NCBI GenBank assembly: GCA_030159075.1
Contig: BROG01000256.1
Span: 165,001-229,000, forward strand
From: Atrina japonica
Lineage: Eukaryota; Mollusca; Bivalvia; Pterioida; Pinnidae
Reading direction: 5' to 3'
DNA length: 64,000 bases
Below, piece by piece: positions 12,841-25,700 of this stretch. The notes beneath the pieces were generated by a model that was not told the origin of the DNA, did no database searches, and worked only from the letters and a program-made list of their open reading frames with translations. The translations under genes were made by a program, and so were the position numbers. Numbering within the stretch: the first letter of the stretch is position 1; each line of letters begins with the position of its first letter.

Positions 12841-15620
12841 AATATATAACGCATTAAAATGATAAAGTAGACAAAAGCTATATCTGGATATATATTATAT
12901 ATTAAATATACAAAAGCTATTATATCTGGATACATGTATATAAAGGCAAAATGACTTTGTCGCATCCACTCTTTTAAACGTTTCGTTAGTTAGCTGGATT
13001 GGATTAATATATGATACCGCCTATGAAATTATGTCAGTGCTGAGGAATGCTGTTATGAAATATTTGGTATAAATTATACATTAGCATTTGAAAGAGTTAA
13101 AATATAAAGCAGGGTTTAAGACAACTTACACCTACTGAGTATACAGTGCCATTTGGTGACACACACAAAAACTTCTGGGCTCCAATGCCATAAATGGTGG
13201 TCATCGTCTGTTTGGTTTGTCCATTCATGTGTGAGCCGGATTTCAAGAGAGCTGTAACGAAATACATAAACTGATTAATTAAAGTGAACATTTCAGCAAC
13301 TCTTCTGAAGATTTTTGTATCTAAAAATTCACGTGAATATTCAAGATAAAACTTCATTACCACTCAGACCTACATACGCAGACGAAATGAAATACGAAAT
13401 CGTCTGCTTCAAACCCAAAACATACCAATATTGTGTAGGGGGCGCTGTGCTATAGTATTACAGTTGAAAATGATATTATAGAGGTAAAATAAAACACGTT
13501 CCCTTACAATACTTTCAGAAATTTATACACCAATTTGTCTTTTTAAATAAACCAATGTCTGGCATTGATGTTATTTCAAAGCAGTATAAGTCAAATAGAC
13601 TTTGTACAGGCGCTGGAAAAAAAGCGGGAAAATTCGGCTTTTGCAATACGAATTAAAGTATCGTACGTGAGTGTCAGTAATATTTATAGGGTATCAATAA
13701 TTTGCTATAACGTATGACTATATTTGTCCTACACACCTTAACGAGTATACTTATTATAATAATTAAACGTAAATTTACTGAGAAAATTTTCTAGTTCATT
13801 CTTTTAAACAACTTTAAGACACCATACATTGACGAAGACTGCAAGGAATACATGTATAAGCGCGATGTGTGCACGTGTTCAATTTTATCTTATTAATCTT
13901 TATTTTCATTTATAACCACATTTACATCATTAATAAATCATTTTGTTGTAATAAACTGTAAAAAGAAAGAAAATGCATCAATGAATTTGCTGTTTTGTTG
14001 TTTTTTAAAGTCGCTTTGATAACACTAATCTGATCGCAATCAGTCCAGCTTTTTGCACGTTGTAGTGATAAGCAAGTGGGCGAAAGGCATATAAAGGTTT
14101 GGATTATCTCCGTTTTTCTCACGTTCTAGAAGTGGATTTTACTACTAATCTGATCTGGAAAATAATGGCTGGCGTAATACTATCAGAATATTGCAGCTCG
14201 GTACAAAAGATCGAATCATATTATTACTCTATCGCTAAAAGTCAATAGAAAAAAGTCAAATCATTTAAGAGTAGGTGGGATAAGAAAGAATGCTATTTTG
14301 TTATTCCCGCGAGCCACCAGTCATAACAATACTTCAAAGAAAATAAAGATAAACGTTTTGCTAAGTACTGTATCGAAGTTCCGTTAATAACTTGACGAAT
14401 TGTAATTTCAATCAAAACTTTATGAACTGTTTGTGTTGTCCAAGCTGTTAAAATAAAAAAAACAAACAAAAAAACTTAAGAACATGGTCTCGAATACCCC
14501 AATGGTTAGATTTTTTTGTTCTGCCAATGTTCTAGAAAAGATCAAATTTGATTTACACTGACATTTAAAACTCAAATGAACAGCATCTCCAAAACGTTCA
14601 CTCATTCAATATTTTTTTTCACTCCGGTATTTTGCGTATGCAATGACAGCTCACGTTACCAATCTGTGTGTTCCCATAGAGATTCATTGCTCTATTTACA
14701 TGTATGTTTGGAATAAAATGTGAAAGAAACTTCGAGGAACTATCCTTGAAGATATTCTGAAATTTACCAGAATTTACACTTCCAATTTCATATCTCATTA
14801 CTACAAAATTATCTCCTATCCCTAAATAAAGTTTTGTAATTCAAAAAATATGTTATGGATATTATTTTCGCCGAAATTCAAATTGTCGGGCAATTTTCAC
14901 GTGGAACTGTTCATTCTATCGTGATTTACAGCAATAATTCATTTTCCTCCGTTTTTCTATACACTTCCTAAGCCTCATACTACATTATTGAAAACTTGTG
15001 TGTATATTTTGCAAAGTATTTTTAGGGACAGATCCAGGATTCCAAGTTAGAATGGGTGTAAACACAGAATACATTCGCCCACCGTTGGGAAACGCTAAGA
15101 CAATTTAGTAATTTGTCATTCATTTTCAAACTCTCTATGCAAAATTTAAAAGTCTTGCGCAGCTAACTTTATGGGGCGCAAGCCCTCTGAGTTCCCGTCT
15201 AAATACGTCCATGATTTTATTCAGAGTATATTTTAAAATTATAGGGGATTTTTTCCATATGAATACAAACACAATGGCTGCTGTAAGGGTAAGCTTTAAT
15301 GTATGCAAATTGTAGTTTTAATAGTACCATGTCATCTTATCAGACTTGCATTTCATACTAGTCTTCAAAGTAAGCCACCTTCTTCGAAAATTTCTGGATC
15401 CATCCCGAAGAAGTCCTTTTTTCAAAGTTTTATGAGCGCGCCACTATCTTTATCAATCGTACGGCTTGCACGTACGAAACTTGTACAGAGATCTTGCATG
15501 TGCGAAACACCATACTTATTGACCTTATTACCGCATCCGTAATTGTCAGATTCTAGTCTATTAAGCTTTTCATCCTTTAGCTACTCTTACCATTACAAGT
15601 CGTACCCCCCCCCCCCCAAA

Positions 15621-15659
<39 letters not shown>

Positions 15660-16166
15660 AATAATAAATAAAATAAAATATACCAGACTATTAAAATCAA
15701 ATTAATGAATCAATAAACACAAAGACATTTACTGGATTCCGTACTAAAGCGGGAAACCTAAAACTACGGAATCCGACCCCGGAAATAAATATACATGTAG
15801 AAAATTCATGCCCTTGCAAGTTGCAGTTCATTTTTGTAACAAGCAAACCGTTGAAGTTTAACAAGATGAATATAAAATTGTAACAAGGCTAAACGTGTGT
15901 CATGTCTTCAAGTTTCTGCGTGTTTTAATGATCAACAAAAAGCTCAAAATGTTTTTCTCAATCTTGAATATCATCTATCTTGAAGAGCAGTAGGCCCCTT
16001 TAACAGACGGCGTATTTCGGCTAGCATAGGTTTTAGGTTTCAGGGTTGACCGAGACGGTATACTTGTTTCAGTATGCTTTTAACGTGTGCGAGCGATGAT
16101 TTCTATATGGCAGTTTTGATTTTTTGCAGTTTTATTTTTACACTTATTTATCAGTGCATCATTTTT

Positions 16167-16229
<63 letters not shown>

Positions 16230-17382
16230 TTCACTCGAAATCTGTACCGCTGATAACTTTTTTACTCTATGATTTTAGTAGATACACCTGCATGATGCAT
16301 AAAGTCTGCAATACCGCAGATCCCGTTTACCTTCAACCTGACACACGCACCTCGTATATTCATCAGTTATCAAGTTAATGAAAACACTAATTATTTGTAC
16401 TGCAACCAGTGGCACAATTGTACACGGAAAATGCTTTGTTAAAGTCTTAACGACTTCATGTAAAAATAACTACGACGATTCATATTTACAACTTATGCTT
16501 TTTGGAAAGTAATAAATATCTCCACCATAACCACCCCAAGCAAGGCAAATAACATGTACCCTGGAGATTGACCGAGATAATATTAACTCGTATGCTATTA
16601 CTTATGTCCAATGGTGTCTTTAGCATCTGACAGACGACATTTTAACAGTAATAAAAATAATCAATTATTGTACAAAAATGAAAGCAAATATACGTGTTGT
16701 GATAAAGATTTTAGAACGGCTCCAATATTTTCATGTTAATCATCTGACGCAGGATTTTATTAATTGCTATCCTTCTGTCTTTAGATTTTCTTATTGATGT
16801 AATAACGACCATGCGCCGATAACGCTAGCCCCCTCTTTGATTTATTAATTAGATTTACAGGTAAGACGCCGGCTGATTACTTAATGTAATTAACGAGTTC
16901 TAATCTGTCATAGGGAACGTCAGCTGTTTGACATCGTAAAAAAGTAAGAACGAAAAAGAAACAGAAGTTGACCAGAGATCTTCGTGTCATGTTGAACTAT
17001 GTGACAATCATTCACTTGAGATTTAACCTTCAGTGATAATTTGATTACAATTATTATTATTTTTTTATTTTTATATTTTTAAAAGGAGTATGGAAATGTG
17101 AACAATCTTTACTTTGACTGACGTTTTAACAATGCATGTATACTTCATATTAAGGAGGGAAATATACATCTAGCCGATTGCAATGTCAATTTCAAAACTT
17201 GATTTTTCAAAATGATGTCAGGATATTAAATATGTTACTAATATCATTCTTTATTTCCAATTTTGATAAATTGAAAATAAGTAACATTTCCAGTCTATCC
17301 GAATTGGATAGATATTGACATTGTCATTGACAACACTTGGGAACATATTTATTGCAGAAATGTAGTAAATGCATGGATATGT

Positions 17383-17477
<95 letters not shown>

Positions 17478-17795
17478 CATGCCACATCAAGTAACAGAAA
17501 GATACGTATTCAAAATCTGAAAACTATACCTACCATATTTATTCACACAGGAACTACCCTCTATACTTCCATCTGGTTTTATAACTAGAATTTTGTTGCT
17601 TTTTGTTCTTAAGAACATTTTATCATCTTTTGGTCCAGAACTAGGAGTAATCCCACTGTAGTTATATCTGTCTACCGGCAGACTAGTTCCAAAAGACAAT
17701 ATAATACTAAATACCAACAATCCCAGCAAACACGTTCCACAGTTTTCCGTATAAGATACTCCGGATCTTGCACTGACACATAAATTAGAGTTCAT
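12091..17795 (-). CDS. Fibroblast growth factor family ligand, three exons joined (17795-17534, 13251-13130, 12672-12091)
   Basis: Predicted secreted FGF-type signalling ligand acting through receptor tyrosine kinases and heparan sulphate. The spliced product is about 321 residues. Seen: a hydrophobic segment at residues 22-35 (probable signal sequence or anchor); a beta-trefoil-like core starting at residue 60 with 'FLRTKSNK', 'VIKPDGSIEG' (family pattern FLxIxPDGxVxG), 'KFLCVSPNGTVYS' at 114-126 (family pattern FLxMNxxGxLYxS) and 'NEDDCGFEEKF' at 133-143 (family pattern xxxCxFxE). Splice phases agree: intron 1 is phase 1 (TATG|GTAGGT to TTACAG|CT) and intron 2 is phase 0, the layout I recall for vertebrate FGF genes. 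The core after residue 143 is divergent, and roughly 125 further residues form a basic tail (KKQRRERRQRDQ region), much longer than usual. It resembles FGF7/10 most by eye, but orthology is not decided. Transcription runs away from the MICU-like gene. The start ATG at 17795 is the first in the frame's hydrophobic segment. Confidence 0.82.
12673..13129 (-). other. FGF-like gene intron 2 (457 bp) with (TA)n
   Basis: This is the intron between exons 2 and 3, GT..AG on the minus strand. It contains a (TA)n tract at 12774-12838 followed by short TA-rich near-repeats (about 12840-12940). No other feature is seen. Confidence 0.7.
12774..12838. repeat. (TA)n microsatellite in FGF-like intron 2
   Basis: Uninterrupted TA run about 100 bases downstream (plus-strand sense) of the exon 3 acceptor. 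Confidence 0.97.
13130..13251 (-). CDS. FGF-like gene, exon 2
   Basis: This 122-bp exon lies between acceptor TTCGTTACAG|CT and donor GTAGGT|GTAAGT. It encodes the middle of the beta-trefoil, including 'QKFLCVSPNGTVYS'. An alternative donor TCA|GTAGGT at 13136 gives a 116-bp exon in the same phase. It would place the intron directly after 'VYS', which is where vertebrate FGF genes usually have it, so both ends are possible. The exon starts in phase 1 and ends in phase 0, as in vertebrate FGF exon 2 (104 bp as I recall). Confidence 0.8.
15604..15680. repeat. poly-C followed by (AAAT)n
   Basis: A run of 13-14 C followed by tetranucleotide AAAT repeats with small changes. Confidence 0.95.
16170..16225. 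repeat. (GA)n microsatellite
   Basis: About 56 bp of perfect GA on the plus strand. Confidence 0.97.
17385..17473. repeat. (CT)n microsatellite, 89 bp, next to the FGF-like exon 1 donor
   Basis: Perfect CT on the plus strand, so GA on the FGF sense strand. It starts 60 bases inside intron 1. Polypurine tracts of this length can form triplex DNA; any effect here is speculation. Confidence 0.97.
17534..17795 (-). CDS. FGF-like gene, exon 1 (coding part)
   Basis: This exon encodes residues 1-87 plus the first base of codon 88. It carries the start ATG (17795-17793), the hydrophobic segment, one N-Y-S glycosylation sequon at residue 45, and the first beta-trefoil strands ending in 'VIKPDGSIEGSSCVNKY'. 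The donor is TATG|GTAGGT. The alternative donor four bases downstream (GTAG|GTATAG) breaks the frame with exon 2, so I reject it. The 5' UTR and promoter were not delimited. Confidence 0.8.
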
Positions 17796-19384
17796 TGCTT
17801 AATACAGCCATAAAATTGTTCACTGAACTTTGGCACCAGCGCGTGCGATGTATTCTTATGGTCACAGTCATCTGAGAGACATAAGCGCCGAATATCACTC
17901 TTAAGGTACATCCAGAACAGACAATGAAACACATTCAAATATAATATGAACTCATAACTTTCACAAAAAAATCACACAATGAATGCAAATTCGATGTTCG
18001 TATATCCCGTGTAGTATCGATCACGTCCCGAACTTAGGTAACGGTTCATTGTAATGTATGCAGTATTCCTTGACTTTTGCAACACTCTGTAAGAGAGAAA
18101 AAAAAATAAACGATTTAGATAGTACCTTTAACACTCTGGATTTGAGCATTTTCGCACACTGTGTGCATAAACAAACATAGTCTAAATATCTACAGAACGT
18201 GTGCAACACACTTCTGTCTGAAAAAAATATTAGATGCACGGTTTTTTTGTTAGTTTTTAAAGAAATATATAATTTATGCTTTTGGGTCTTATTTTCTTGT
18301 CACACTTCCTGGAAAAGTTAAGATATCTGATTTTGTACGAGTGGTATACATAACAGCTCTGGTTCGACACATTGTATTCAATTTACTGTTACTTTAACTA
18401 AATTAGCTAAAAAGTGGATGTCTGACGGAGTTATCAAGTGAAAGACATCATTATAGTCCCTAAAAGTAAAAAAAAAAGTTGGCTAGCTACCAAACTTGCT
18501 GACGTTGTAAAAATTTGGAAGTTTAAATAAAAGTTAATATTTGATAACCAACAGGTATAGACAGATGACAGCATATAGGTATTTCTACAATAAACGTCAA
18601 ATTACAATCGTCTTGCCGGTATGGCTTTTTTATACACGTACTAATCACCTCATTTTACTGTGCATCATGCAGACGAAGCCGGTATTACACACACCATGGT
18701 CATCCAATCTGATTACTTATAATTTACTGTAGTGATTTTATTTATTTTTTATCTCTTCGTTTTCTTTAAACCTGTTCCACAATAACTTTGATTCTAGTCA
18801 GGTGACGTATATTACATACATTGGAAAGGTAAAAATTGTATTAGCTGGTATGTGACCTCCTATAGGTACATATGTAGTTAGATAAAAATTTGAGATACTC
18901 TGCCAGCAAAACGCCTATAATATCGCATCTCACATCAAACAGACCTTTCTTAAGGATAAATAAGTAAATTACTTATATTTTGTCAAGGAAAAAATATATC
19001 TTTCTTCCATATCAGCTATTAAATCGCTCTCTGAGCCCTGTCTATAGTCGCTCGTATGAATATAAATTTGATAGGTAAACTATCTAGCAGATAACACCAC
19101 ATACATATACCTATACGGGACCGTTATCCTGTGTATTTATCAAATAATCTGAAAAAATGAAAACCAGTCACCGAGCAAAGAAAAATTGCGGAGAAAATAA
19201 ATAAAGCAACAAATACCAAAAACAATTAAAATAATATTTACCTTAATAATAAATAATTTCCTTTGAAATATTGCGAATTAATAAATCCCTGTTCATTGTA
19301 TACACGGGCTCCAGAGAATTACAAGCACAGCTGATCTGTCGCACTGTCAGTTCAATAATGCATTAGGCTCGCTTTTACTGAGCT
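17796..19384. promoter_or_regulatory. Shared upstream region between the divergent FGF-like and MICU-like genes
   Basis: About 1.6 kb separates the two start codons, which point away from each other, so both 5' UTRs and promoters must lie here unless upstream non-coding exons exist. I cannot see a clear TATA box or CpG-rich core. The region just before 19385 is slightly less AT-rich. Confidence 0.4.
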
Positions 19385-19606
19385 ATGTGCGCACGCAGCT
19401 TTAATATGGCGACCAAAATACACAGACAGTTAGTCCAGTGTTGCAGACGAAATTTCACGAATATTAGACAGTTTTCAAATTATAGACAAAAATCTACCTC
19501 TTTTAGATCCTATGTATTTATTGGTTTATCAGCAGCCGGGTTTGCCTCTTGGCATTTGTGGAATAAACGACGAAAATGGGGCGTTATACATGCACGAGAG
19601 ACAGAG
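19385..19606 (+). CDS. MICU-like gene, exon 1
   Basis: This exon encodes 74 codons. The first ATG is at 19385. A second in-frame ATG at 19406 (ATGGCGACC, G at +4) has a better initiation context and may be the true start, giving 67 codons. The N-terminus is rich in Arg and Lys with no acidic residue until the end, as in a mitochondrial presequence, and is followed by one hydrophobic segment. The donor GAG|GTGAGT is close to perfect. Confidence 0.78.
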
Positions 19607-22600
19607 GTGAGTGCATTTATATGACTTGATTCAATTAATTTCTACTCCGTCAGTAATTATGGGCATAAAATGGACAGAATCTATTCCAAATTACAGAGTA
19701 CTATATATGTAGTAAAATTACTACACCCCACAAAGAAAAGGGGCGTGTCAAGAGAGTTATCTTGATTGTATTGCGCAATAGCGAATACACAACTTGACTG
19801 TGTTTGGGCAAAGTGAAACTTGCTTTCAACTTGACTTGCTGATTCAGCGAATGGAATAATCTCGGTTAGCGAAACATATTGATGTTTAAAATAATAAGGA
19901 AGCATGTTTGTAGGAATAACAATCCTTTTTTCTTGTGTATATAGCCGTACTGTTGCGCGTGCCATTTATGTGCATAGGCCTATATCGCAACAAGTTTCCG
20001 TTAGTATCCTGTAGGCCGCTAGCTCGGGATTTCCTTGATGACATAACTCGGCATGTTGCATATATGTAATAATGAATGCAGCACATGTCGTTTAGATCTA
20101 GTGAGTTTAACTACAGAACATCTGTTTTTATTACCAAGTGTAACCTATTTTTATTGTTTGTTTTTTTTTAAACAGGAGTCATTTTATTAATGGTCACAAA
20201 CAGTAAACATACCCAGACGCAGTGCTAAGCTCTGTGATAAGGGAGGTAACTCTAACATATCTCTCACACTATTCATACAGTGATATTATTTTTTGTTGAA
20301 AAGTTTTTACCTGTAAAATCTACAATTTTTTAAATCATTACAGGGAATATATTTTCCCTAAACACAATTTACTGTTATATTTTATGTAATGTTAGTTTAC
20401 TCTGATTAACTTATTTTTAACCATTGACTTTGCACTGAAATTTTTTAATTTTACTTAAGAATTATTCTAATTATTATTATTCATCTAATACAAAATACAT
20501 CATATCTGTCTACATGTAGATTTAAAATCAAGTACATTACAATTAGATCAAAATTTTCCCACATAATTTATGACATATTGATCAGGCCTTTTTCTGTTAA
20601 TTTTGGAAAAATGCCATTGGCAACACAATTGGGAATTCAGTTACAACATACAGGAAAATGAGGAAAACAACTAACGTACAAAGCTTCAAATAAGCATCAA
20701 CTCATTTTCAGTAGCATTGCTCCAGAAACAACAGACACAAGGAATTTAAAACTAAAACTAAACATTTATATAAAATACATTTTTTAAAACTTTGAAATGG
20801 CAAATAACATATATACATTCACAGAAAAAAAAAGATAAATTCCTATTAGTTTTTGACACATAAAGTCCGTAAGATGAAAATAACGGAAGTCCATCTTGTG
20901 GTACATAACCTTTCACACCCAAAATCTGAACACTCAGAAGAACAAAGACCAAACTTCAGTCAAATTGCGGAACAATTGTTTGCGTACATGTGGGACTCTA
21001 AATGTAATGGAATCTCTTTTTTTTTTTTTAATGCATTTCATGTTACACTAAATTATTTTATATTGGGGTTGTGGCCTCAAACACCAAAATGGGAATTTTT
21101 TCCATCAAATTGGGGGAAAACGCATGTACTTTGCATTGGGAATGGGGCTGAAATTTATGGAAACTATAGAAAAGGTCTATTGATATACATGTACCTTTTA
21201 ATTTTAAAACATGTATTACAGTAATTCTATATTTAATATTCTTTGCAAAGTTTTAATGCTACAAAATTATTTAGATTCTTTCAAGTAGTTTTGAGCAGGA
21301 TTCAAATTTTTCAGTAATAAAATTATAAATGATTTAAATTTAATTTGTTTTATCTCCAATGACAGGGGTTTCCACATTGAAATAGTGTCTGGGCCTTTTC
21401 AGTTCGTGATTTTAGCAACATTTTACTAAAATTTGGAAATTTATAATAATATAAATACACAAAACTGCTTGAAAATATAAAAATCTCTTCAAATTCATTG
21501 TAATTTGAATTCAGGTAGCAAATTTTGATCTCGGATTGCGGAAATTTTTTTTATTGCATTTGGAAAAGGGCCTTACATGTACTATGGCCCCTATCATAGG
21601 TTGGAATTCCCTGAATGACTAGGGTATGTCAAAATTTTTCCACGGATCACAGTGGGAAGATGCCCCGTGGTAAAAATGTATTTGTTATTTTGAAATTAAA
21701 GAATTGACACTCCCATCCTGACTGCAGAGGAGAGCAAGTATGAACTAAATAACAGCGCAACAGTCAAACTTGTCTATAAAGCCACTCAAGGGATGAGCAA
21801 AAGTAGCTGTTATAGACAGGTAACTGTTATAAAGAGGTTTATTCATCATAAAAAAAAGATAACAAAGGTTATTTTTACAGCAACAGATGGCCTTTTTAGG
21901 CAGGTGCCCTTTGTACAGAGGTGGCCTTTAATGCTATATGTAGTTTGATTGATTAAAAGAAACTTATCATGTAATCAATAACTGATCACATTGCTTCTTC
22001 AGATTGTTGATTATAGATTATGATTCTATAATGATTTCTCACCACTATTAATATAGGGAAATAAATATGACATAGATTCCATTAATTAGAGCACCAGGAA
22101 AAATGATTTACGATCAACATTGATTGAAATATATCACATGTTGGATAAACTGAAGGAAGAATATGTAACTTTTTTTTTTTCAGGCGGATTTTTTTTTCTG
22201 AAAAGAAGATTGATCGCTGATCATTTAATGGGCTATTGTATTTTTCCAAAAAAAAAAAAAAAAAAAAAATTGGAATCCAGCGAAGTCAGGTACCGTTTTG
22301 TAAATAAAAGATTTAATACCACACAGGTTAATAAATGAAATTTGAAACAAAAAAGGGTATAGCTATACAATGTAAATAAGTACAAATGTACATGTTATAC
22401 ATCATATTTCTAGGTAAAACAAGTTTTGTTTATCCCCAAAATAGATTTAGCAACATAACAAATACATTAAAATAACAACAAAGACTACACAATGTACATG
22501 TATATTGTATGTGACATTTATTTTGATATAATTGTTGCTATAACATGTATATGTTATATTTACCACTGATTTTATACATGTAACAATAGTGTTTTGGAAA

Positions 22601-22658
22601 TAAATTTATATGTGTAGAAGAGTATCATTGAAATTTTGTCATCTGTCTGTCTGTCTCT

Positions 22659-22702
<44 letters not shown>

Positions 22703-25700
22703 GGGAATCAATATCATAATACAATGTACATTTAAATGATTGGTATTTAACTCATCCTTTTTTAAAGACACATTTAGACTGAGCTATGTCATCAATGAGT
22801 GGTACTGGTAGAGTTCATTGGTTTTATTTTTTTTCAGGGGTAGATGCATTGACCCAGTTTCATAATATCTTTTTACACCAACAAGCCTATAGTTCGTGGA
22901 GACTTGACCTTGATCTGCAATAAGCTGTGAAAAATCTATATATCATGTCAAACAAAAAGTAAATATATTAACAACGACTGATATTTTCAGGGATAGAAAT
23001 TAGCAGGGGCCCAGTAGCCTATGACAAGTAAAAACTGAGCTGTGTTAATAGATTTCACAGTGTGTTAGCCCAGGTGGCTATTGAAAATTTGGGGGGGGTA
23101 TATATCTGGCACTTTCACAAATTTCAACTGATATTCTTGTAAACTGAGTATACCTTGGTACGGGTGTACATGTAGCTAGTGTTTGAACTAATCTAAAATA
23201 TGTTTTTGTAGCAAGATTTTTGTTAAAAAGATTTAAATAGCAATGTTTGAAACAAAAAAGGAAGAGCAAGTTTCTGAGCTTCCAGACATGCAACTTGGCT
23301 CCAAAAGATTACACATGGTATATTGTATGTGACATTTATATGATTGTAACATGCTGTGTCTAAAACATTTTTTGTGAGAAAGTTTGCCTGTTTACTTGCA
23401 GAAGGCCGGTGGTCTCTTCTTGGGCACATTCCAGGCTCCCTCCTCCATCATTAAAAAGTGGCCACCACCATATAACTAAAAAATTTTGGAGCAAATTCGA
23501 ATCAAATTATTACAGTGTGAATGTATCTATAGACAGACATTTTACATCTTTGTGTCTGATCTGAAATCTGGCACAACAACACCAACAACAGAATTAACAA
23601 AATGTCTATATGCACTCGGGTCTTTTTGGTCAATTTTGGGAAAATGTCATTGGTGATACCATTTGCAATTTTAACGTGAATTTGTGGTAAATTGGGAAAA
23701 ACTGTTTGCACCCATGGAAATCTGAATGTAACTGAATCTCTTTTTTAAATACATTTTACTTTACTTTAATTAATTTTTCTGTCCTGAACACCAAATTGGG
23801 AAGTTTTTTCATCAAATTAGGAAATTCGGCCTGGTGGAAAGTATAGAAAAAGGCCTTGCTCTTAAGTGTTTTGGTTTAAGAAAGGTCTGATTGTGATTTG
23901 AGCCCAACACTGAGCATTTTACAAAAGAAACATGGTTCCAATAGACCACAACAAGTGGCTTTAAGACATTATATCAATTTTACAAAACAAGCTTGCTACC
24001 AGTACAACTGACATAAAGCCCTTAATTTAACCGTACAGTACATTTCTGTACAAACTTTCTACCACTAATGACTATACCACCACAAGTGGCGTAAAGCCGT
24101 TATTTCAAGCTTACAATATGTACAAACTTTCTACCACTAATGACTATACCACCACAAGTGGCGTAAAGCCGTTATTTCAAGCTTACAATATGTACAAACT
24201 TTCTACCTCTAATGACTATACCATCACAAGTGGCGTAAAGCCGTTATTTCAAACTTACAATATGTACAAACTTTCTACCTCTAATGACTATACCACCACA
24301 AGTGGCATAAAGCTGTTATTTTAAACTTACAATATGTACAAACTTTCTACCTCTAATGACTATACCACCACAAGTGGCGTAAAGCCGTTATTTCAAACTT
24401 ACAATATGTACAGACTTTCTACCTCTAATGACTATACCATCACAAGTGGCGTAAAGCCGTTATTTCAAACGTACAATATGTACGAACTTTCTACCTCTAA
24501 TGACTATACCAGCACAAGTGGTGTAAAGCCACTATTTCATAGATAGTCGCTTTTCAGAGAATTATACAAGTGTTATAATTGTCGTAATCTATACACAGAA
24601 ATGGATAAATAATCATCTAATTAAATAAAGAAGAAAACAGTTTTTGGGAACTTTGTAAGAAGAGGATTTGAAAATGAAAATGACCTAAAAGTAATGGTAT
24701 GATTTGAATTAAGACACGATTAATTTGGTGAAAGTCAAGTGAACTTTGTTGAAGGTAATTCAAAAAAGTTTTATGCCAAAATCATTTGCGGTTTGATTTG
24801 GAGTAAAAATGGTTTGACTTGGAACGAAAGTTTCAAATACTTTAGATTCTGATGCGAGATATAAAGATTATATATATATATTTTTGACCGATTAATCTAA
24901 CATCAAAAGAAATATACTATGCAGCTACCCTGGGGCCGGTGGACAGTATCAAAAATTGATCTGATGTTAAGATACTTTAAAGAGATTATTAAAGTCAAAG
25001 AGGGTTTAGGTTTGATATGGATTAGAATGGCGTAAATACTCAAGTAAGGTGTTAAAATACGATTCTCAGTCGTTTTTTGTGATTACACATTGCATAAGCC
25101 GAACTTTAAAAGTTAGCATTTTAAAACGGCTTGATCATTCAAACATGCTAAAAAAATTTCATTCACAAGCATACATAATAGTCCTCAACGTTGATTCATT
25201 CAGAAATCTTTCTGTTGTCAAAGCCGACTGCTATCACATTTATCTACATATAACCTTCGATCATTAAGTCTTGTCAAGATAACAAGACACTGTTCAAAAG
25301 AAAAGTAGAAGGTTTTGCATTTTTTGCAAAATCTACCAATTTACCCATTAGTGCATTGAAGACTTGATATGTCCTTTCTTTTTTTTTTTCTTTTTTTTGA
25401 CATTTTTTTTTTTTTATCGTTTTGAGTGCTTATAAAAGTCCTCAAAGTTAGGTTTATGTATCGTATATATACATGTATGAAGATCTTGTATGCACAACTA
25501 GGACACACTAACTCCAACATGTAATAAAATATTGAATTGATAATTTTCTCTTTTTTGGATTTTATCAATTGAAGTGATTTAAAGATATGTTTAAGTACAG
25601 TTGTGTGTGTATGTATATATATAATGATAACATAAATAAACTTGTAGGAAGTCAGATGTTAAAATTTCGCTTGACAGGAAAACAAAATTTTGCACCATCA

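Larger units (their letters stand above)
13252..17533 (-). other. FGF-like gene intron 1 (about 4.3 kb)
   Basis: This is the intron between exons 1 and 2. It holds a poly-C plus (AAAT)n tract (about 15604-15680), a GA tract (16170-16225) and a long (GA)n on the transcribed strand (17385-17473), the last starting only 60 bases after the donor site. A possible old repeat lies around 15025-15450. No further coding exon is recognised. Confidence 0.6.

Noticed and set aside
16124..16378. Frames with Arg-Glu repeats (also 17251-17490, minus)
   Set aside because: Simple translation of GA microsatellites.
24118..24546. Open frames of about 70 codons with a 24-residue repeat
   Set aside because: Produced by a 72-bp minisatellite whose period is a multiple of three; no splice or homology support.
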